Assembly: GCF_001890925.1 (NCBI RefSeq)
Contig: NZ_MLCB01000143.1
Span: forward strand, 32,941 to 96,940
Origin: Planktotalea frisia
Lineage (GTDB): Bacteria; Pseudomonadota; Alphaproteobacteria; Rhodobacterales; Rhodobacteraceae
Reading direction: 5' to 3'
DNA: 64,000 bases
Shown in pieces: positions 27,545-36,299 of this stretch. Positions within the stretch are counted from its first letter, which is position 1. The number at the start of each line of letters is the position of its first letter. The position numbers and the translations under genes are program-made. Under the pieces are notes generated by a model. It was given only the letters and a program-made list of their open reading frames with translations, did no database searches and was not told the DNA's origin.

Positions 27545-28389
27545 CGCCCATGCGTGCCGTCGTACCCGTTTGGTTGCGGCGGCTCCCACCCGTCCAGCGC
27601 ACCTACCGCAGGTTTGAACACCTCAACCAAAAGCGGGTGACATTGCGCTTCGTCGCTTGAATGCTCGCTTGAACAATCTCCGCCTGGGCAAGCGCTGAGA
27701 GCGCCCAGCAGATCAATCTCTGCAAACAGTTCGAGATAATCGCCTTGCCGCACAGGGCTGGCCTTCATGAAGTACTGCCCTGTATCGCGTGTAAAACCAG
27801 TGCACATGAAGACATTGAGAACGTCATGAACATGCGGTTCCGCCTCTTTCAACGCTACATCGAGATGATCCGCCAACGCACGCGTCAGGTTGGAATGACA
27901 GCAATGATGATAGTGCGTTCCAGAGAGCAAGTTGCCCGTATACGGATCACAGCGCGTACCAATTACATCGTGCACAGAGCCACCGAAGGGATCGATGCCA
28001 TACCAACCAAGCGTGTCAGTTGTGACTGTTGCCATGGGGCGAAGCATAGGGAAGGAGCTCCACAGGCTTTCCCCCGTTGTGACATGCGTGCCGTGCAATG
28101 CTCGGGTTTTTCCAGTGTAAAACCGTTCCGTTATGTCATCAGCATTCCACAGATTGAGATCGCCAACCTGCGGACCTTCAGGGCAGGACATACGAAAAAA
28201 ATGTCCCGCAGGAACAGTAAACATGCGCGCATCACGTGCCGGCACGAGCGTTTCACCGATTTTCTCTGCTCCTTCAAGCGCTTTGGCATATAGCAGCAAA
28301 TCGCGTCGCGGCAGACCATCTACAGGATAGCAAATGACAGGTTTAATGTTGCGCCGCTGATCCGCGTCGCTGGGTGGGCTTTGCATCAT
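27541..28389 (-). CDS. DUF1989 (urea carboxylase-associated) family protein
   Basis: A 282-residue DUF1989 protein. The family segments [44 protein letters not shown], and Cys/His-rich HYHHCCHSN and [11 protein letters not shown] are consistent with metal binding. Relatives occur beside urea carboxylase or aminomethyltransferase-type genes, but none is nearby here, so the role is unassigned. AAGGAG precedes the two adjacent ATG codons (28389 or 28386). Confidence 0.8.
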   Translation of the reverse strand: MMQSPPSDADQRRNIKPVICYPVDGLPRRDLLLYAKALEGAEKIGETLVPARDARMFTVPAGHFFRMSCPEGPQVGDLNLWNADDITERFYTGKTRALHGTHVTTGESLWSSFPMLRPMATVTTDTLGWYGIDPFGGSVHDVIGTRCDPYTGNLLSGTHYHHCCHSNLTRALADHLDVALKEAEPHVHDVLNVFMCTGFTRDTGQYFMKASPVRQGDYLELFAEIDLLGALSACPGGDCSSEHSSDEAQCHPLLVEVFKPAVGALDGWEPPQPNGYDGTHGR

Positions 28390-28421
28390 CTGCTCCTTGA
28401 GACCTTAAGAGGACGGATCAA

Positions 28422-28454
28422 AAGAAAACCCGCCGCACCAGAGTACGACGGGTT
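28422..28454 (-). terminator. terminator of the sdh operon
   Basis: On the minus strand AACCCGTCG pairs with CGGCGGGTT across a 10-base loop (one G-T pair) and runs into TTTTCTTTT. It lies 30 bp past the sdhB stop, beyond the CGATTTTTCTAG palindrome. Confidence 0.75.
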
Positions 28455-28458
28455 GTTT

Positions 28459-28478
28459 CGATTTTTCTAGAAAAATCG
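28459..28478. repeat. 20-bp palindrome at the 3' end of sdhB
   Basis: CGATTTTTCTAGAAAAATCG, a perfect 10-bp dyad, 5 bp after the sdhB stop. An identical 20-mer with matching flank (GCGC and the stop region) stands at 49448-49467 at the end of plsC. Confidence 0.8.
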
Positions 28479-28483
28479 TGCGC

Positions 28484-29263
28484 TTAAACAGTGCGCTCGA
28501 CCATCATTTTCTTGATCTCTGCGATTGCGAGCGCCGGATTCAATCCCTTTGGACAGGTCTTGGCGCAGTTCATAATCGTGTGGCAACGATAGAGCTTGAA
28601 CGGATCTTCCAATTCATCCAAACGCTCGCCCGTCGCCTCATCACGGCTATCGATGATCCAACGATAGGCATGAAGCAACGCCGCAGGTCCAAGGTAGCGA
28701 TCACCATTCCACCAGTAAGATGGGCAAGACGTTGAACAGCATGCGCACATCACGCATTCATACAGACCATCAAGCTTTTTGCGATCTCCGATAGACTGCT
28801 TCCACTCTTTCGCAGGGCGGTTTGTTTTCGTCTCAAGCCACGGCATGATGGATGCATGTTGCGCATAGAAATGCGTCAAATCGGGGATCAAATCCTTGAT
28901 TACAGGCATGTGCGGCAGCGGGTAAATCTTAACGTCGCCTTTGACTTCATCCATGCCATAGATACAGGCAAGCGTGTTGATCCCGTCGATATTCATCGCA
29001 CAAGACCCGCAAATGCCTTCACGACAAGAACGGCGGAACGTCAGCGTTGGATCAATCTCGTTCTTGATCTTGATCAGCGCGTCCAGAATCATCGGACCAC
29101 AGTTGTCCATATCCACCCAATAGGTATCCACAGACGGGTTTTTGCCGTCATCAGGGTTCCAGCGATATATCTGGAATTTGCGAATGTTGTTCGCACCTTC
29201 GGGCTTTGGCCAGGTTTTGCCAGTCGTCATGCGGGAATTCTTGGGGAGGGTCAGTTGTACCAT
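28484..29263 (-). CDS. sdhB: succinate dehydrogenase iron-sulfur subunit
   Basis: Carries electrons from the SdhA flavin to ubiquinone through three Fe-S clusters. The 259-residue protein has the [2Fe-2S] motif [15 protein letters not shown], the [4Fe-4S] motif [13 protein letters not shown] and the [3Fe-4S] motif [17 protein letters not shown]. Last gene of sdhC-sdhD-sdhA-lipoprotein-sdhB. Followed by the 20-bp palindrome and a terminator. Confidence 0.97.
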   Translation of the reverse strand: MVQLTLPKNSRMTTGKTWPKPEGANNIRKFQIYRWNPDDGKNPSVDTYWVDMDNCGPMILDALIKIKNEIDPTLTFRRSCREGICGSCAMNIDGINTLACIYGMDEVKGDVKIYPLPHMPVIKDLIPDLTHFYAQHASIMPWLETKTNRPAKEWKQSIGDRKKLDGLYECVMCACCSTSCPSYWWNGDRYLGPAALLHAYRWIIDSRDEATGERLDELEDPFKLYRCHTIMNCAKTCPKGLNPALAIAEIKKMMVERTV

Positions 29264-29275
29264 CGTCTCACTCCT

Positions 29276-29593
29276 TTACAGAAACAGGCCAAGGCCGTTT
29301 TTGGAAATGCATTGCACCGTTTCAGGACGCGATGCGATTGCTGTTACGGTTTCGACGGTCGCGGGCGTCACACCTGTGGCACCCGCTTTGGCGATGTCGA
29401 AAATTTCAAAACGCGAGGCGTTGTCGATCACACAATCCGTCACCGGTGCGGCATTCACACCTGGAAACTTTTGCGCGACCACATCGTTCACAACACCTTT
29501 GGCAGTATTGCGAGCGACCGTGTCAGCTGCATCATTCGCTTGGACACAGGCACCCAAAGTCAGCGCGATCGTCAAGATCAAAACCGCGCGCAT
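29276..29593 (-). CDS. small lipoprotein within the sdh operon
   Basis: A 105-residue protein with a clear lipoprotein signal: hydrophobic LILTIALTLGAC with Cys16 as the lipidation site. The mature part is Ala/Val/Thr-rich with two further Cys (CVID and VQCISKN), which could form a disulfide. It sits between sdhA (1-base overlap) and sdhB (12-bp gap). Function unknown; no resemblance to the cytosolic Sdh assembly factors that I can see. Confidence 0.8.
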   Translation of the reverse strand: MRAVLILTIALTLGACVQANDAADTVARNTAKGVVNDVVAQKFPGVNAAPVTDCVIDNASRFEIFDIAKAGATGVTPATVETVTAIASRPETVQCISKNGLGLFL

Positions 29594-31398
29594 TAGAACG
29601 TCCGCTCTTTCGGAGCAATCCTGTTAAGGTTAATGCCACCTTCCGCTTCCGTCGAAAGCGGAGCGGTGATCACTGGGCGATGGCTCAACTCAACATCTTT
29701 GCCATCAACGCGGCTGATCGTGTGGACACGCCAGTTTTCGTCATCACGCGTTGTGTAATCCTCATGGGCATGAGCACCACGGCTTTCTTTGCGCGCTTCA
29801 GCACCAACAATCGTCGCCAATGCGTTTGGCATCAGGTTTGTCAGCTCGAGTGTTTCCATAAGATCAGAGTTCCACACGAGCGAGCGATCCGTTACTTTCA
29901 GATCATCCACTTTCGCGGCAACATTGGTCATCTTCTCAACGCCCTCTTTCAATGTCTTGTCGGTGCGGAAGACGGCTGCATCTTCTTGCATGGTCTTTTG
30001 CATCTCGAGGCGCAACTCCGCAGTCGGCGTGCCACCATTCGCATTGCGCAGACCATCAAAACGATCAAAGGCCGCATCGACAGAAGCTTGGTTCAAAGCC
30101 CCATTTGCCGCTTCAGCATCCACAACCTTGCCCGCGCGGATCGCAGCGGCGCGGCCAAAGACCACAAGGTCAATCAAGGAGTTTGAGCCCAAACGGTTTG
30201 CACCGTGAACCGACGCACAGCCCGCTTCGCCAACAGCCATAAGGCCAGGAACAACTGCGTTGGGATCTTTCGCAGTGGGGTCGAGAACCTCACCAAAGTA
30301 GTTCGTGGGAATGCCGCCCATATTATAGTGAACTGTCGGCAAGACCGGAATTGGCTCTTTATTAACGTTCACGCCTGCAAAAACCTTGGCAGATTCGGAG
30401 ATGCCGGGCAGGCGCTCAGCGAGAGCCTCCGCAGGAAGGTGCGATAGGTTGAGGTGGATGTGATCCCCACCAGCACCGACACCGCGACCTTCGCGAATTT
30501 CCATTGTCATGCAACGCGAGACATAGTCGCGCGGCGCGAGGTCTTTGTAGTTCGGCGCATACCGCTCCATGAAACGCTCGCCTTCGGAGTTGGTGAGATA
30601 CCCACCTTCCCCACGCGCACCCTCGGTTATAAGACAGCCGGAACCGTAAATACCCGTCGGGTGGAATTGAACGAACTCCATGTCCTGCAAAGCAAGACCT
30701 TGACGTGCAACCATGCCGCCGCCATCGCCTGTGCATGTGTGCGCTGAGGTGGCAGAGAAATAGGCACGACCATAGCCACCCGTCGCCAGCACAACCATCT
30801 TCGCGTTGAAGACGTGCATCGTGCCGTCGTCGAGCTTCCAGCAGACAACGCCTTGGCAAACGCCGTCATCCGACATGATCAGATCAATCGCGAAATACTC
30901 AATATAGAATTCCGCATTGTTCTTCAGGGACTGCCCATAAAGTGTGTGCAGGATCGCGTGACCCGTGCGATCTGCCGCGGCGCATGTGCGCTGAACGGGA
31001 GGACCTTCGCCAAATTCAGTGGTGTGACCACCGAATGGACGCTGGTAAATCTTGCCTTCTTCCGTGCGCGAAAACGGCACGCCGTAGTGTTCTAGTTCGT
31101 AAACCGCTTTGGGCGCTTCGCGCGCGAGGTATTCCATCGCGTCCGTGTCACCGAGCCAGTCAGAACCCTTGACCGTGTCATACATATGCCACTGCCAATT
31201 ATCGGGCCCCATGTTGGACAAAGACGCCGCAATGCCACCTTGCGCCGCAACAGTGTGCGAACGCGTTGGGAAAACCTTGGTTACACAAGCGGTGCGCAAG
31301 CCTTGCTCGGCCATGCCAAGTGTTGCACGCAAACCAGCACCGCCGGCACCAACCACAACAACATCATAGTCGTGGGTTTCATATTCATAAGCTGCCAT
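29593..31398 (-). CDS. sdhA: succinate dehydrogenase flavoprotein subunit
   Basis: Catalytic subunit oxidising succinate to fumarate. The 601-residue protein has the N-terminal FAD fold [18 protein letters not shown], the covalent-FAD histidine in [12 protein letters not shown], and the substrate-site [21 protein letters not shown]. The C-terminus ([12 protein letters not shown]) matches the mitochondrial/alphaproteobacterial type. The sdhD stop lies 18 bp upstream. Confidence 0.98.
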   Translation of the reverse strand: MAAYEYETHDYDVVVVGAGGAGLRATLGMAEQGLRTACVTKVFPTRSHTVAAQGGIAASLSNMGPDNWQWHMYDTVKGSDWLGDTDAMEYLAREAPKAVYELEHYGVPFSRTEEGKIYQRPFGGHTTEFGEGPPVQRTCAAADRTGHAILHTLYGQSLKNNAEFYIEYFAIDLIMSDDGVCQGVVCWKLDDGTMHVFNAKMVVLATGGYGRAYFSATSAHTCTGDGGGMVARQGLALQDMEFVQFHPTGIYGSGCLITEGARGEGGYLTNSEGERFMERYAPNYKDLAPRDYVSRCMTMEIREGRGVGAGGDHIHLNLSHLPAEALAERLPGISESAKVFAGVNVNKEPIPVLPTVHYNMGGIPTNYFGEVLDPTAKDPNAVVPGLMAVGEAGCASVHGANRLGSNSLIDLVVFGRAAAIRAGKVVDAEAANGALNQASVDAAFDRFDGLRNANGGTPTAELRLEMQKTMQEDAAVFRTDKTLKEGVEKMTNVAAKVDDLKVTDRSLVWNSDLMETLELTNLMPNALATIVGAEARKESRGAHAHEDYTTRDDENWRVHTISRVDGKDVELSHRPVITAPLSTEAEGGINLNRIAPKERTF

Positions 31399-31416
31399 TT
31401 GGGTCGCTCCGAAAAA

Positions 31417-31788
31417 TTATAGGGCCAGCTTAGCGATGGCGAAAACGCCGACCGCTGCTGCACCGTAGCTGAGGCAAGTAAGAACGATGATAAGGACTTT
31501 CTGCATGAGGCCATGCACGTAATCCTCGATCAGCACCTGTGCGCCATCGTTGAAATGTTTGAACCCGACGAGGATCGTCAAAGCGGCTACAATCGCCGGG
31601 AATGGCCGCGCAAAGTAGGCTGTAACCTCTGTGTAGCTGGATCCAAGGATCCCGCCGAACGTGAAGATGAAAACGGGTACGAGAAATAGCAAAGCAACGG
31701 AGCTTACTTTCATCGACCAGAAATGATGTGTGCCGGATTTTGCGCTGCCCATGCCGGTTGCGCGTTTGCGGTCTGTTAAAAATGCCAT
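31417..31788 (-). CDS. sdhD: succinate dehydrogenase membrane anchor subunit
   Basis: A 123-residue protein with three hydrophobic segments (VALLFLVPVFIFTFGGILG, AIVAALTILVGFKHFNDGAQ, and a C-terminal span). With SdhC it holds haem b and the ubiquinone site. The His in FKHFNDGAQVLIEDYVH is a plausible haem ligand and matches the usual HxxxGxQxxxxDY pattern. Confidence 0.9.
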   Translation of the reverse strand: MAFLTDRKRATGMGSAKSGTHHFWSMKVSSVALLFLVPVFIFTFGGILGSSYTEVTAYFARPFPAIVAALTILVGFKHFNDGAQVLIEDYVHGLMQKVLIIVLTCLSYGAAAVGVFAIAKLAL

Positions 31789-31801
31789 GTCTCGCGCTCC
31801 C

Positions 31802-32185
31802 TTAGATGATGATGACAGTGAGAAGCGTCAGAACGATAGAGCCGCCGATGACTGCATATCCCATCTTTTCCGCTGTCTTAATCTCGAGGCCAATCGCATT
31901 GTCCCAGATCAAATGCCGCACCCCAGCGAGCGTGTGATACCACATGCCCCAGAGCGAGAAGAACAGGACCAAATCACCAAACCAGCTGGTCAGAAACCCA
32001 TTCGCCACTGCGAAGTAGCTCTCTGATGTCGCGGCGGCCAAGAACCACCAAACGATAAGCAAAGACGCGATCAGCATTGCGTTGCCAGTAATCCGTGTGA
32101 GAATGGAGGTCATCGACGTCAATTGCGGACGATAAATCGATAGATGCGGTGAGAGCGGGCGATTGCCCCTGTTCACATCAGCCAT
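31802..32185 (-). CDS. sdhC: succinate dehydrogenase cytochrome b556 subunit
   Basis: A 127-residue membrane anchor. RPLSPHLSIYRPQLTSMTSILTRITG is the family N-terminus with the quinone-site Ser and Arg, and WYHTLAGVRHLIWD carries the haem-ligand His. First gene of the operon. AAGGA lies 7 bp before the start. A paired GTGATCAC element lies 118-146 bp upstream. Confidence 0.93.
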   Translation of the reverse strand: MADVNRGNRPLSPHLSIYRPQLTSMTSILTRITGNAMLIASLLIVWWFLAAATSESYFAVANGFLTSWFGDLVLFFSLWGMWYHTLAGVRHLIWDNAIGLEIKTAEKMGYAVIGGSIVLTLLTVIII

Positions 32186-32302
32186 AGCTGTTTCCTTTTG
32201 ATGTCCCTTGACCTTGTTCTAACGTATTATTCGCCGCTGTCACCTAACAGGAGATAAACAACGCGCGGTAAATTGGCGCAATTTGCAGAAATTTTCAACT
32301 TT

Positions 32303-32331
32303 GTGATCACACGCAAAGTTTGCGTGATCAC
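32303..32331. promoter_or_regulatory. paired GTGATCAC palindromes upstream of sdhCDAB
   Basis: GTGATCAC at 32303-32310 and 32324-32331, centres exactly 21 bp apart (two helical turns). The outer flanks are TTT and AAA, and the spacer holds CGCAAA-G-TTTGCG. The same pair with the same spacing lies upstream of sucC at 38281-38309. It begins 118 bp upstream of sdhC and just past the end of the metallopeptidase gene. Confidence 0.7.
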
Positions 32332-32337
32332 AAAATG

Positions 32338-33033
32338 CTAATCCGCAGCAATCTGAGTCGCAATACCATCAAGCCAATCAACGAGCTCAGTGCACATTGT
32401 GATGCTTTGCGCGTCCAGATCGTAAAAGGCGTTCGCCTCGTCGCAGCTTTCAAGGGTCACAGTTATATTGCGTGGCCATTTGAACTCAGCATTCAGAGCT
32501 TTGATTTCGTGCGAAATCAACTCCATCGCGACGGAGCCGTTCAGCACCAGTTGACCTGTTAAGCCTGAATTCGCGCTCATGCCATCCAGGACAGAATGCC
32601 AACTGTCAGCTGCCAAAGCGAATTCATCTTCGCAACCCTCTGCGCGCTCTTCAGGCAATTCCAAATCCTGCGCAAACTCTTCGCGCCCGTCCGGATCAGC
32701 CCCATAAAACAAGCAAACGGTGTTAAAATAGCGCTGTTCATCTGGACCGTGGGTGTCCCAGAACGCGGGCTCATTCTGCGCTTCTGCCCAAAACAGATTG
32801 GCACTGTCGTAGGCAATCACTTCAGCATCTTCGGCCTCATAGAGCGCATCAATCAGAAGGATCGACAAAGCGTCCGCCGCATCCTCTTCCTGACCAAAAA
32901 TCGGCACATCCATTTGATGGATCACAGCATGGCCAAGCTCATGATAAAAAATCGCGAGCAAGTTGCTTTCAGTGAAGTCCGCCATCGCTGGCGCAGGCAC
33001 AAGCGCCAAACACAATGCCCCCGCGCGCATCAT
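32338..33033 (-). CDS. DUF4344-type putative metallopeptidase, exported
   Basis: A 231-residue protein with a signal sequence ending near PAMA-DF and the zinc-binding motif HELGH at residues 31-35. The next acidic residues (GQEEDAADALSILL) could supply the third ligand. Cys pairs in the C-terminal half suggest a periplasmic fold. The start overlaps the mch stop (ATGA). The link to C2 metabolism is positional only. Confidence 0.75.
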   Translation of the reverse strand: MMRAGALCLALVPAPAMADFTESNLLAIFYHELGHAVIHQMDVPIFGQEEDAADALSILLIDALYEAEDAEVIAYDSANLFWAEAQNEPAFWDTHGPDEQRYFNTVCLFYGADPDGREEFAQDLELPEERAEGCEDEFALAADSWHSVLDGMSANSGLTGQLVLNGSVAMELISHEIKALNAEFKWPRNITVTLESCDEANAFYDLDAQSITMCTELVDWLDGIATQIAAD

Positions 33034-34061
33034 TTCGGCATCACCACCCAGTAATCAAGATCGAGCAAAACCTGCGGCATGTATTTACCGTTCTCTTGCT
33101 TCAACTGGAAAACCGCATCGCTCTTATAAGCCACCAATCGCAAACGCACCGCGCCAACGCTCGGTGTGTTTGTGTCTGCTTTATCAAGCACTTCAGACCA
33201 AGCGCGCACAGTATCCCCGCTAAAACAAGGGTTCGCATGCGCACCGCCATTTAAACCGATAATCATCTGCGCGTTCGCCAAGCCGTTAAACGAAAGCGCT
33301 CGTGCCATCGAAATCACATGACCGCCATAGATCAACCGTTGGCCATCATCGCGGTGCGTCGCATCGAAATGCACTTTTGCAGTGTTCTGCCAAAGACGCG
33401 TCGCCATCATGTGTTCTGCTTCTTCAATCGTCACGCCATCGACGTGATCAATCTTTTCACCGATTTGGTAATCACCCCAACGATGCGGCTCACCAGAAAG
33501 CGCAATGTCGTATTTACCAAAATCGAGACCCTCGGGGATCAACAGATCAGCAATCTCCAAAGTGCCCTTGAGCTCTGGCACAACCGTTTCAGGCGCAGGC
33601 GCGTTTTCATCGCGTTTGCGTACCATGACCCAACGCACGAATTGCATCACAGGTTCATCGTTCTGATTAATGCCCGATGTGCGCACGTATACGACACCCG
33701 TTTTACCGCTGGAATTCTGCTTAAGCCCAATCACTTCCGACACAGAACGCAGCGTATCGCCAGCATAAACAGGTTTCAGCCAGCGCCCTTCTGCATAGCC
33801 AAGGTTGGCAACGGCGTTGAGCGAAATGTCAGGGACCGACTTTCCAAAAACCACATGAAACGCTGCAAGATCATCCAGAGGGGATTCTGGCAAACCGCTC
33901 GCACGGGCGAATTCATCCGACGAATACAGGGCATGACGCGCAGGATAAAGCGCATGATACAAAGCGCGTTCGCCCCTTGATACAGTGCGTGGTACAGCAT
34001 GGTGGATCACATCGCCAATGGTGTAATCCTCGAAAAAGCGGCCCGCGTTGGTCTTGAGCAT
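33030..34061 (-). CDS. mch: mesaconyl-CoA hydratase (beta-methylmalyl-CoA dehydratase)
   Basis: Hydrates mesaconyl-CoA to beta-methylmalyl-CoA in the ethylmalonyl-CoA pathway. The 343-residue protein has two MaoC-like hot-dog halves: N-terminal GRFFEDYTIGDVIHHAVPRTVS and, after residue about 190, YQIGEKIDHVDGVTIEEAEH with GGHVISMARALSFNGLANA. Its position between mcl2 and sdh matches the arrangement I recall in Rhodobacter sphaeroides. Confidence 0.93.
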   Translation of the reverse strand: MLKTNAGRFFEDYTIGDVIHHAVPRTVSRGERALYHALYPARHALYSSDEFARASGLPESPLDDLAAFHVVFGKSVPDISLNAVANLGYAEGRWLKPVYAGDTLRSVSEVIGLKQNSSGKTGVVYVRTSGINQNDEPVMQFVRWVMVRKRDENAPAPETVVPELKGTLEIADLLIPEGLDFGKYDIALSGEPHRWGDYQIGEKIDHVDGVTIEEAEHMMATRLWQNTAKVHFDATHRDDGQRLIYGGHVISMARALSFNGLANAQMIIGLNGGAHANPCFSGDTVRAWSEVLDKADTNTPSVGAVRLRLVAYKSDAVFQLKQENGKYMPQVLLDLDYWVVMPK

Positions 34062-34268
34062 TTATTGTGCTCCTAGTTTCATATCTGGCGAGTAGTCCGC
34101 TTCGACAGCTTTGGTCACAGCTTGGCCACACCGCATGTTGCCTTTGACGGGATCAAACGTTTGCGTCGGCGCGCCGTAGAGCTCCCAGCCTTTGGCCAAA
34201 GCATCACTCACCTTATGGCAAAAGGCCGATGTGTCGTCCTCACTAAGAAAGCGGTAAATCGTGCTCAT
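34062..34268 (-). CDS. DUF1737 small protein
   Basis: A 68-residue DUF1737 protein; the family pattern is YRFLSEDDTSAFCHKVSDALAKGWELYGAP. Cytoplasmic, function unknown. It is packed between nnrU-like (3 bp) and mch (start adjacent to its stop), so it is part of the same transcript. Confidence 0.8.
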   Translation of the reverse strand: MSTIYRFLSEDDTSAFCHKVSDALAKGWELYGAPTQTFDPVKGNMRCGQAVTKAVEADYSPDMKLGAQ

Positions 34269-34271
34269 GGT

Positions 34272-34817
34272 TTAGCCCCCAAAAGGTGAAACGCCCAAAA
34301 GCGCGTGAATGACAGTGATGACCACAAAGCTCACCACTGTAATGATAACAAGTAGTTTGTCTTTTTTCGCGTCACCCGCCTCTGGGCGCACCCATTCTTC
34401 GCTGCGATTGATCAAAATGACCGAGGCCACAGCCCAAACCAACATGCCACCGAACAAGATGATCGAAGCAAGATCGCCATTCACCATCAGGTGCGCAATC
34501 GCCCAGATTTTCACGGCAACAAGCTGGGGGTGACGCATCTTGCCACGCAAACGGCCGGTTGTCGCGCTCATACCAAAGACAAATAAAGCAATCAGCATCA
34601 GAAGGTTGTTGATATGTGTGAAAAAGGCAGGCGGCGACCAAACCGGAATGAATTCTGCCCAACGATACCCGAAGATCATCAAAAGCAGCGCAATGATAAG
34701 CGCGATAGCGATCGGACCTTTGCCCTTATCGCCCAGTTTGGCGCGATGGGCTGGCATCAAGCGTTTGTAAAAGTGGGCCAAGCTCCACAAGATAAGGCCG
34801 AGAATCAAAAGGGTCAT
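34272..34817 (-). CDS. NnrU-family membrane protein
   Basis: A 181-residue protein with about five membrane spans. LRGKMRHPQLVAVKIWAIAHLMVNGDLASIILFGG is the NnrU family hallmark. NnrU was described from a denitrification cluster and related proteins include 15-cis-zeta-carotene isomerase, but here it is embedded among ethylmalonyl-CoA genes. Role uncertain. Confidence 0.85.
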   Translation of the reverse strand: MTLLILGLILWSLAHFYKRLMPAHRAKLGDKGKGPIAIALIIALLLMIFGYRWAEFIPVWSPPAFFTHINNLLMLIALFVFGMSATTGRLRGKMRHPQLVAVKIWAIAHLMVNGDLASIILFGGMLVWAVASVILINRSEEWVRPEAGDAKKDKLLVIITVVSFVVITVIHALLGVSPFGG

Positions 34818-34823
34818 GGCGGG

Positions 34824-35681
34824 TTATTCCTTTGCTAGCGCGTCTATCGCTTTCGCTTTTGCCAGTATTTCACGTCCGCTGGCAACGTGTAGGTTTTCCA
34901 CAATGCGCCCGTCGACGACTGCAACACCTTGTCCAGCCGCTTCGATCTCTTCAAAGGCAGTGATCTGACGCTCAGCCAGATCAATTTCTGCCGCACTTGG
35001 CGCGAACGCTTCGTTGGTGACCGCCACCTGCGCAGGATGGATCAAAGTCTTGCCATCAAAACCCATATCGCGCCCTTGATCACATTCGACTTTTAGCCCT
35101 TCGTCATCTTTGAAGGCATTATAAACGCCATCAATAATGACGAGCCCTTCGGCCTTGGCCGCAAGTAGGCACAGCTGGAGCGATGTCAGCATCGGCATGC
35201 GGTCCGCGCGTGTGCGACATTGCAACTCTTTGGCAAGGTCATTGGTGCCCATCACCATGCCCGCAAGCTTTGGATGTGCTGCGATTGCACCAGCGTTTAA
35301 CATGCCACGCGGGGTTTCCATCATCGCCCAGATCGCCAGATCACCCGTAATTGCGGCCAACGCGTCGAGATCATCAGGGCTTGCCACCTTCGGCAATAGA
35401 ACTGCATCCGCGCCCATGTCTTTCACGGCTTTTGCATCATCCATACCCCATTCAGTGTCGAACCCGTTGATGCGTACAATCTTGAAGCGTGCGCCATAGC
35501 CGCCTTGATCCAGTGCCTCTTTCAACGTCGCGCGTGCTGCCACTTTTTCATCAACAGTCACGGCATCTTCTAAATCAAAGATGATCGCATCGACTTGTAA
35601 TCCACGGGCTTTATCAAGAGCACGCGGTTTGGACGCGGGAATATAAAGTACAGAGCGAAACGGGCGTTGACGCAGATCCAT
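34824..35681 (-). CDS. mcl2: (3S)-malyl-CoA thioesterase-type HpcH/CitE lyase
   Basis: A 285-residue HpcH/HpaI/CitE-superfamily protein. RSVLYIPASKPRALDKA and IIFDLEDAV (metal-site Glu and Asp) open the barrel; MMETPRGMLNAGAIAAHPKL and MGTNDLAKEL are later sites. The size, N-terminus and linkage to mch match the Mcl2 thioesterase of Rhodobacter sphaeroides, which hydrolyses (3S)-malyl-CoA to malate, rather than the longer Mcl1 lyase. Lyase activity is the alternative. The start at 35681 follows AGGA; the longer frame runs through promoter DNA. Confidence 0.87.
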   Translation of the reverse strand: MDLRQRPFRSVLYIPASKPRALDKARGLQVDAIIFDLEDAVTVDEKVAARATLKEALDQGGYGARFKIVRINGFDTEWGMDDAKAVKDMGADAVLLPKVASPDDLDALAAITGDLAIWAMMETPRGMLNAGAIAAHPKLAGMVMGTNDLAKELQCRTRADRMPMLTSLQLCLLAAKAEGLVIIDGVYNAFKDDEGLKVECDQGRDMGFDGKTLIHPAQVAVTNEAFAPSAAEIDLAERQITAFEEIEAAGQGVAVVDGRIVENLHVASGREILAKAKAIDALAKE

Positions 35682-35713
35682 GAGAGAGTCCTGACTGAAG
35701 TTTTGTAATAATG

Positions 35714-35772
35714 TTGCGCGCAAGTGCGCATTTATTTGCATTTCATTCAAGGTGAAAATGCCGCGATGCAGC
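35714..35772 (-). promoter_or_regulatory. candidate regulatory sites upstream of mcl2
   Basis: Read on the gene strand: GCTGCATCGCGGC (35772-35760), a near copy of the mdh dyad GCTGCATCGCAGC, then CACTTGCGCGCAA (35726-35714), close to ACACTTGCGCAAA upstream of ecm and mdh. Confidence 0.5.
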
Positions 35773-35867
35773 AAAAATAGTTAAAATACGAGTGAGCCGC
35801 TCGGATCGCACGCACGCTTAACCTTATCTATACACCTGTACCTGCATCCTTGGTTAGGTCGAGCACT

Positions 35868-35896
35868 TGAACGCTTCACCCGATGATGAGCGTTCA
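35868..35896. repeat. inverted repeat in the mcl2 / small exported protein gap
   Basis: TGAACGCT and AGCGTTCA arms separated by 13 bp. It lies in the 300-bp divergent gap (35682-35981), 86 bp upstream of the plus-strand gene. Apart from this and the sites near mcl2 I see nothing else defined in the gap. Confidence 0.4.
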
Positions 35897-35981
35897 TAAG
35901 GTCGGCCAGACATATTAATTGGCGCGCCTCCTCTCACACTCAGGACGCAAATTCAGCGCCACTTTCGAAAAGGATGACGCT

Positions 35982-36299
35982 ATGAATAAGCAATTGATTA
36001 TTGGCGCGCTCGGATTTGGAATTCTTGCGCTTGCAGCAACGACAGGCTTTACACAAAGCCAACGTAACTGCGCACCGCGCGATATCGTGGTAGAGCGATT
36101 GGCCAGTAAATATGGAGAAGCACGCCAGTCTATCGGCATCGGTGCAAACAATTCGGTGGTAGAGACATTTTCGTCCCAAGAAACCGGCTCTTGGACAATC
36201 ACAGTGACGATGACCAATGGCACGACTTGCTTGGTGGCCTCTGGCCAAAACTTCGAAGCAACCGCCGAAGCTTTGCCAGCCGCAGGCAATGACGCTTAA
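35982..36299 (+). CDS. small exported protein of unknown function
   Basis: A 105-residue protein with a signal sequence (MNKQLIIGALGFGILALAAT, cleavage near TGFTQ). The mature part has two Cys (RNCAPRD and TTCLVAS) that could pair, and a central ETFSSQETGSWTITVTM beta strand. Family unrecognised. AGGA precedes the start at 35982; the frame is open further upstream without a ribosome site. It shares a TTAA stop with the convergent TauE/SafE gene. Confidence 0.7.
   Translation: MNKQLIIGALGFGILALAATTGFTQSQRNCAPRDIVVERLASKYGEARQSIGIGANNSVVETFSSQETGSWTITVTMTNGTTCLVASGQNFEATAEALPAAGNDA

Noticed and set aside
32300..32334. GTGATCAC pair as a terminator of the DUF4344 gene
   Set aside because: The dyad could form a hairpin just past that stop. 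The identical arrangement before sucC, where the preceding gene already has its own terminator, and the exact 21-bp spacing favour a DNA-binding site.
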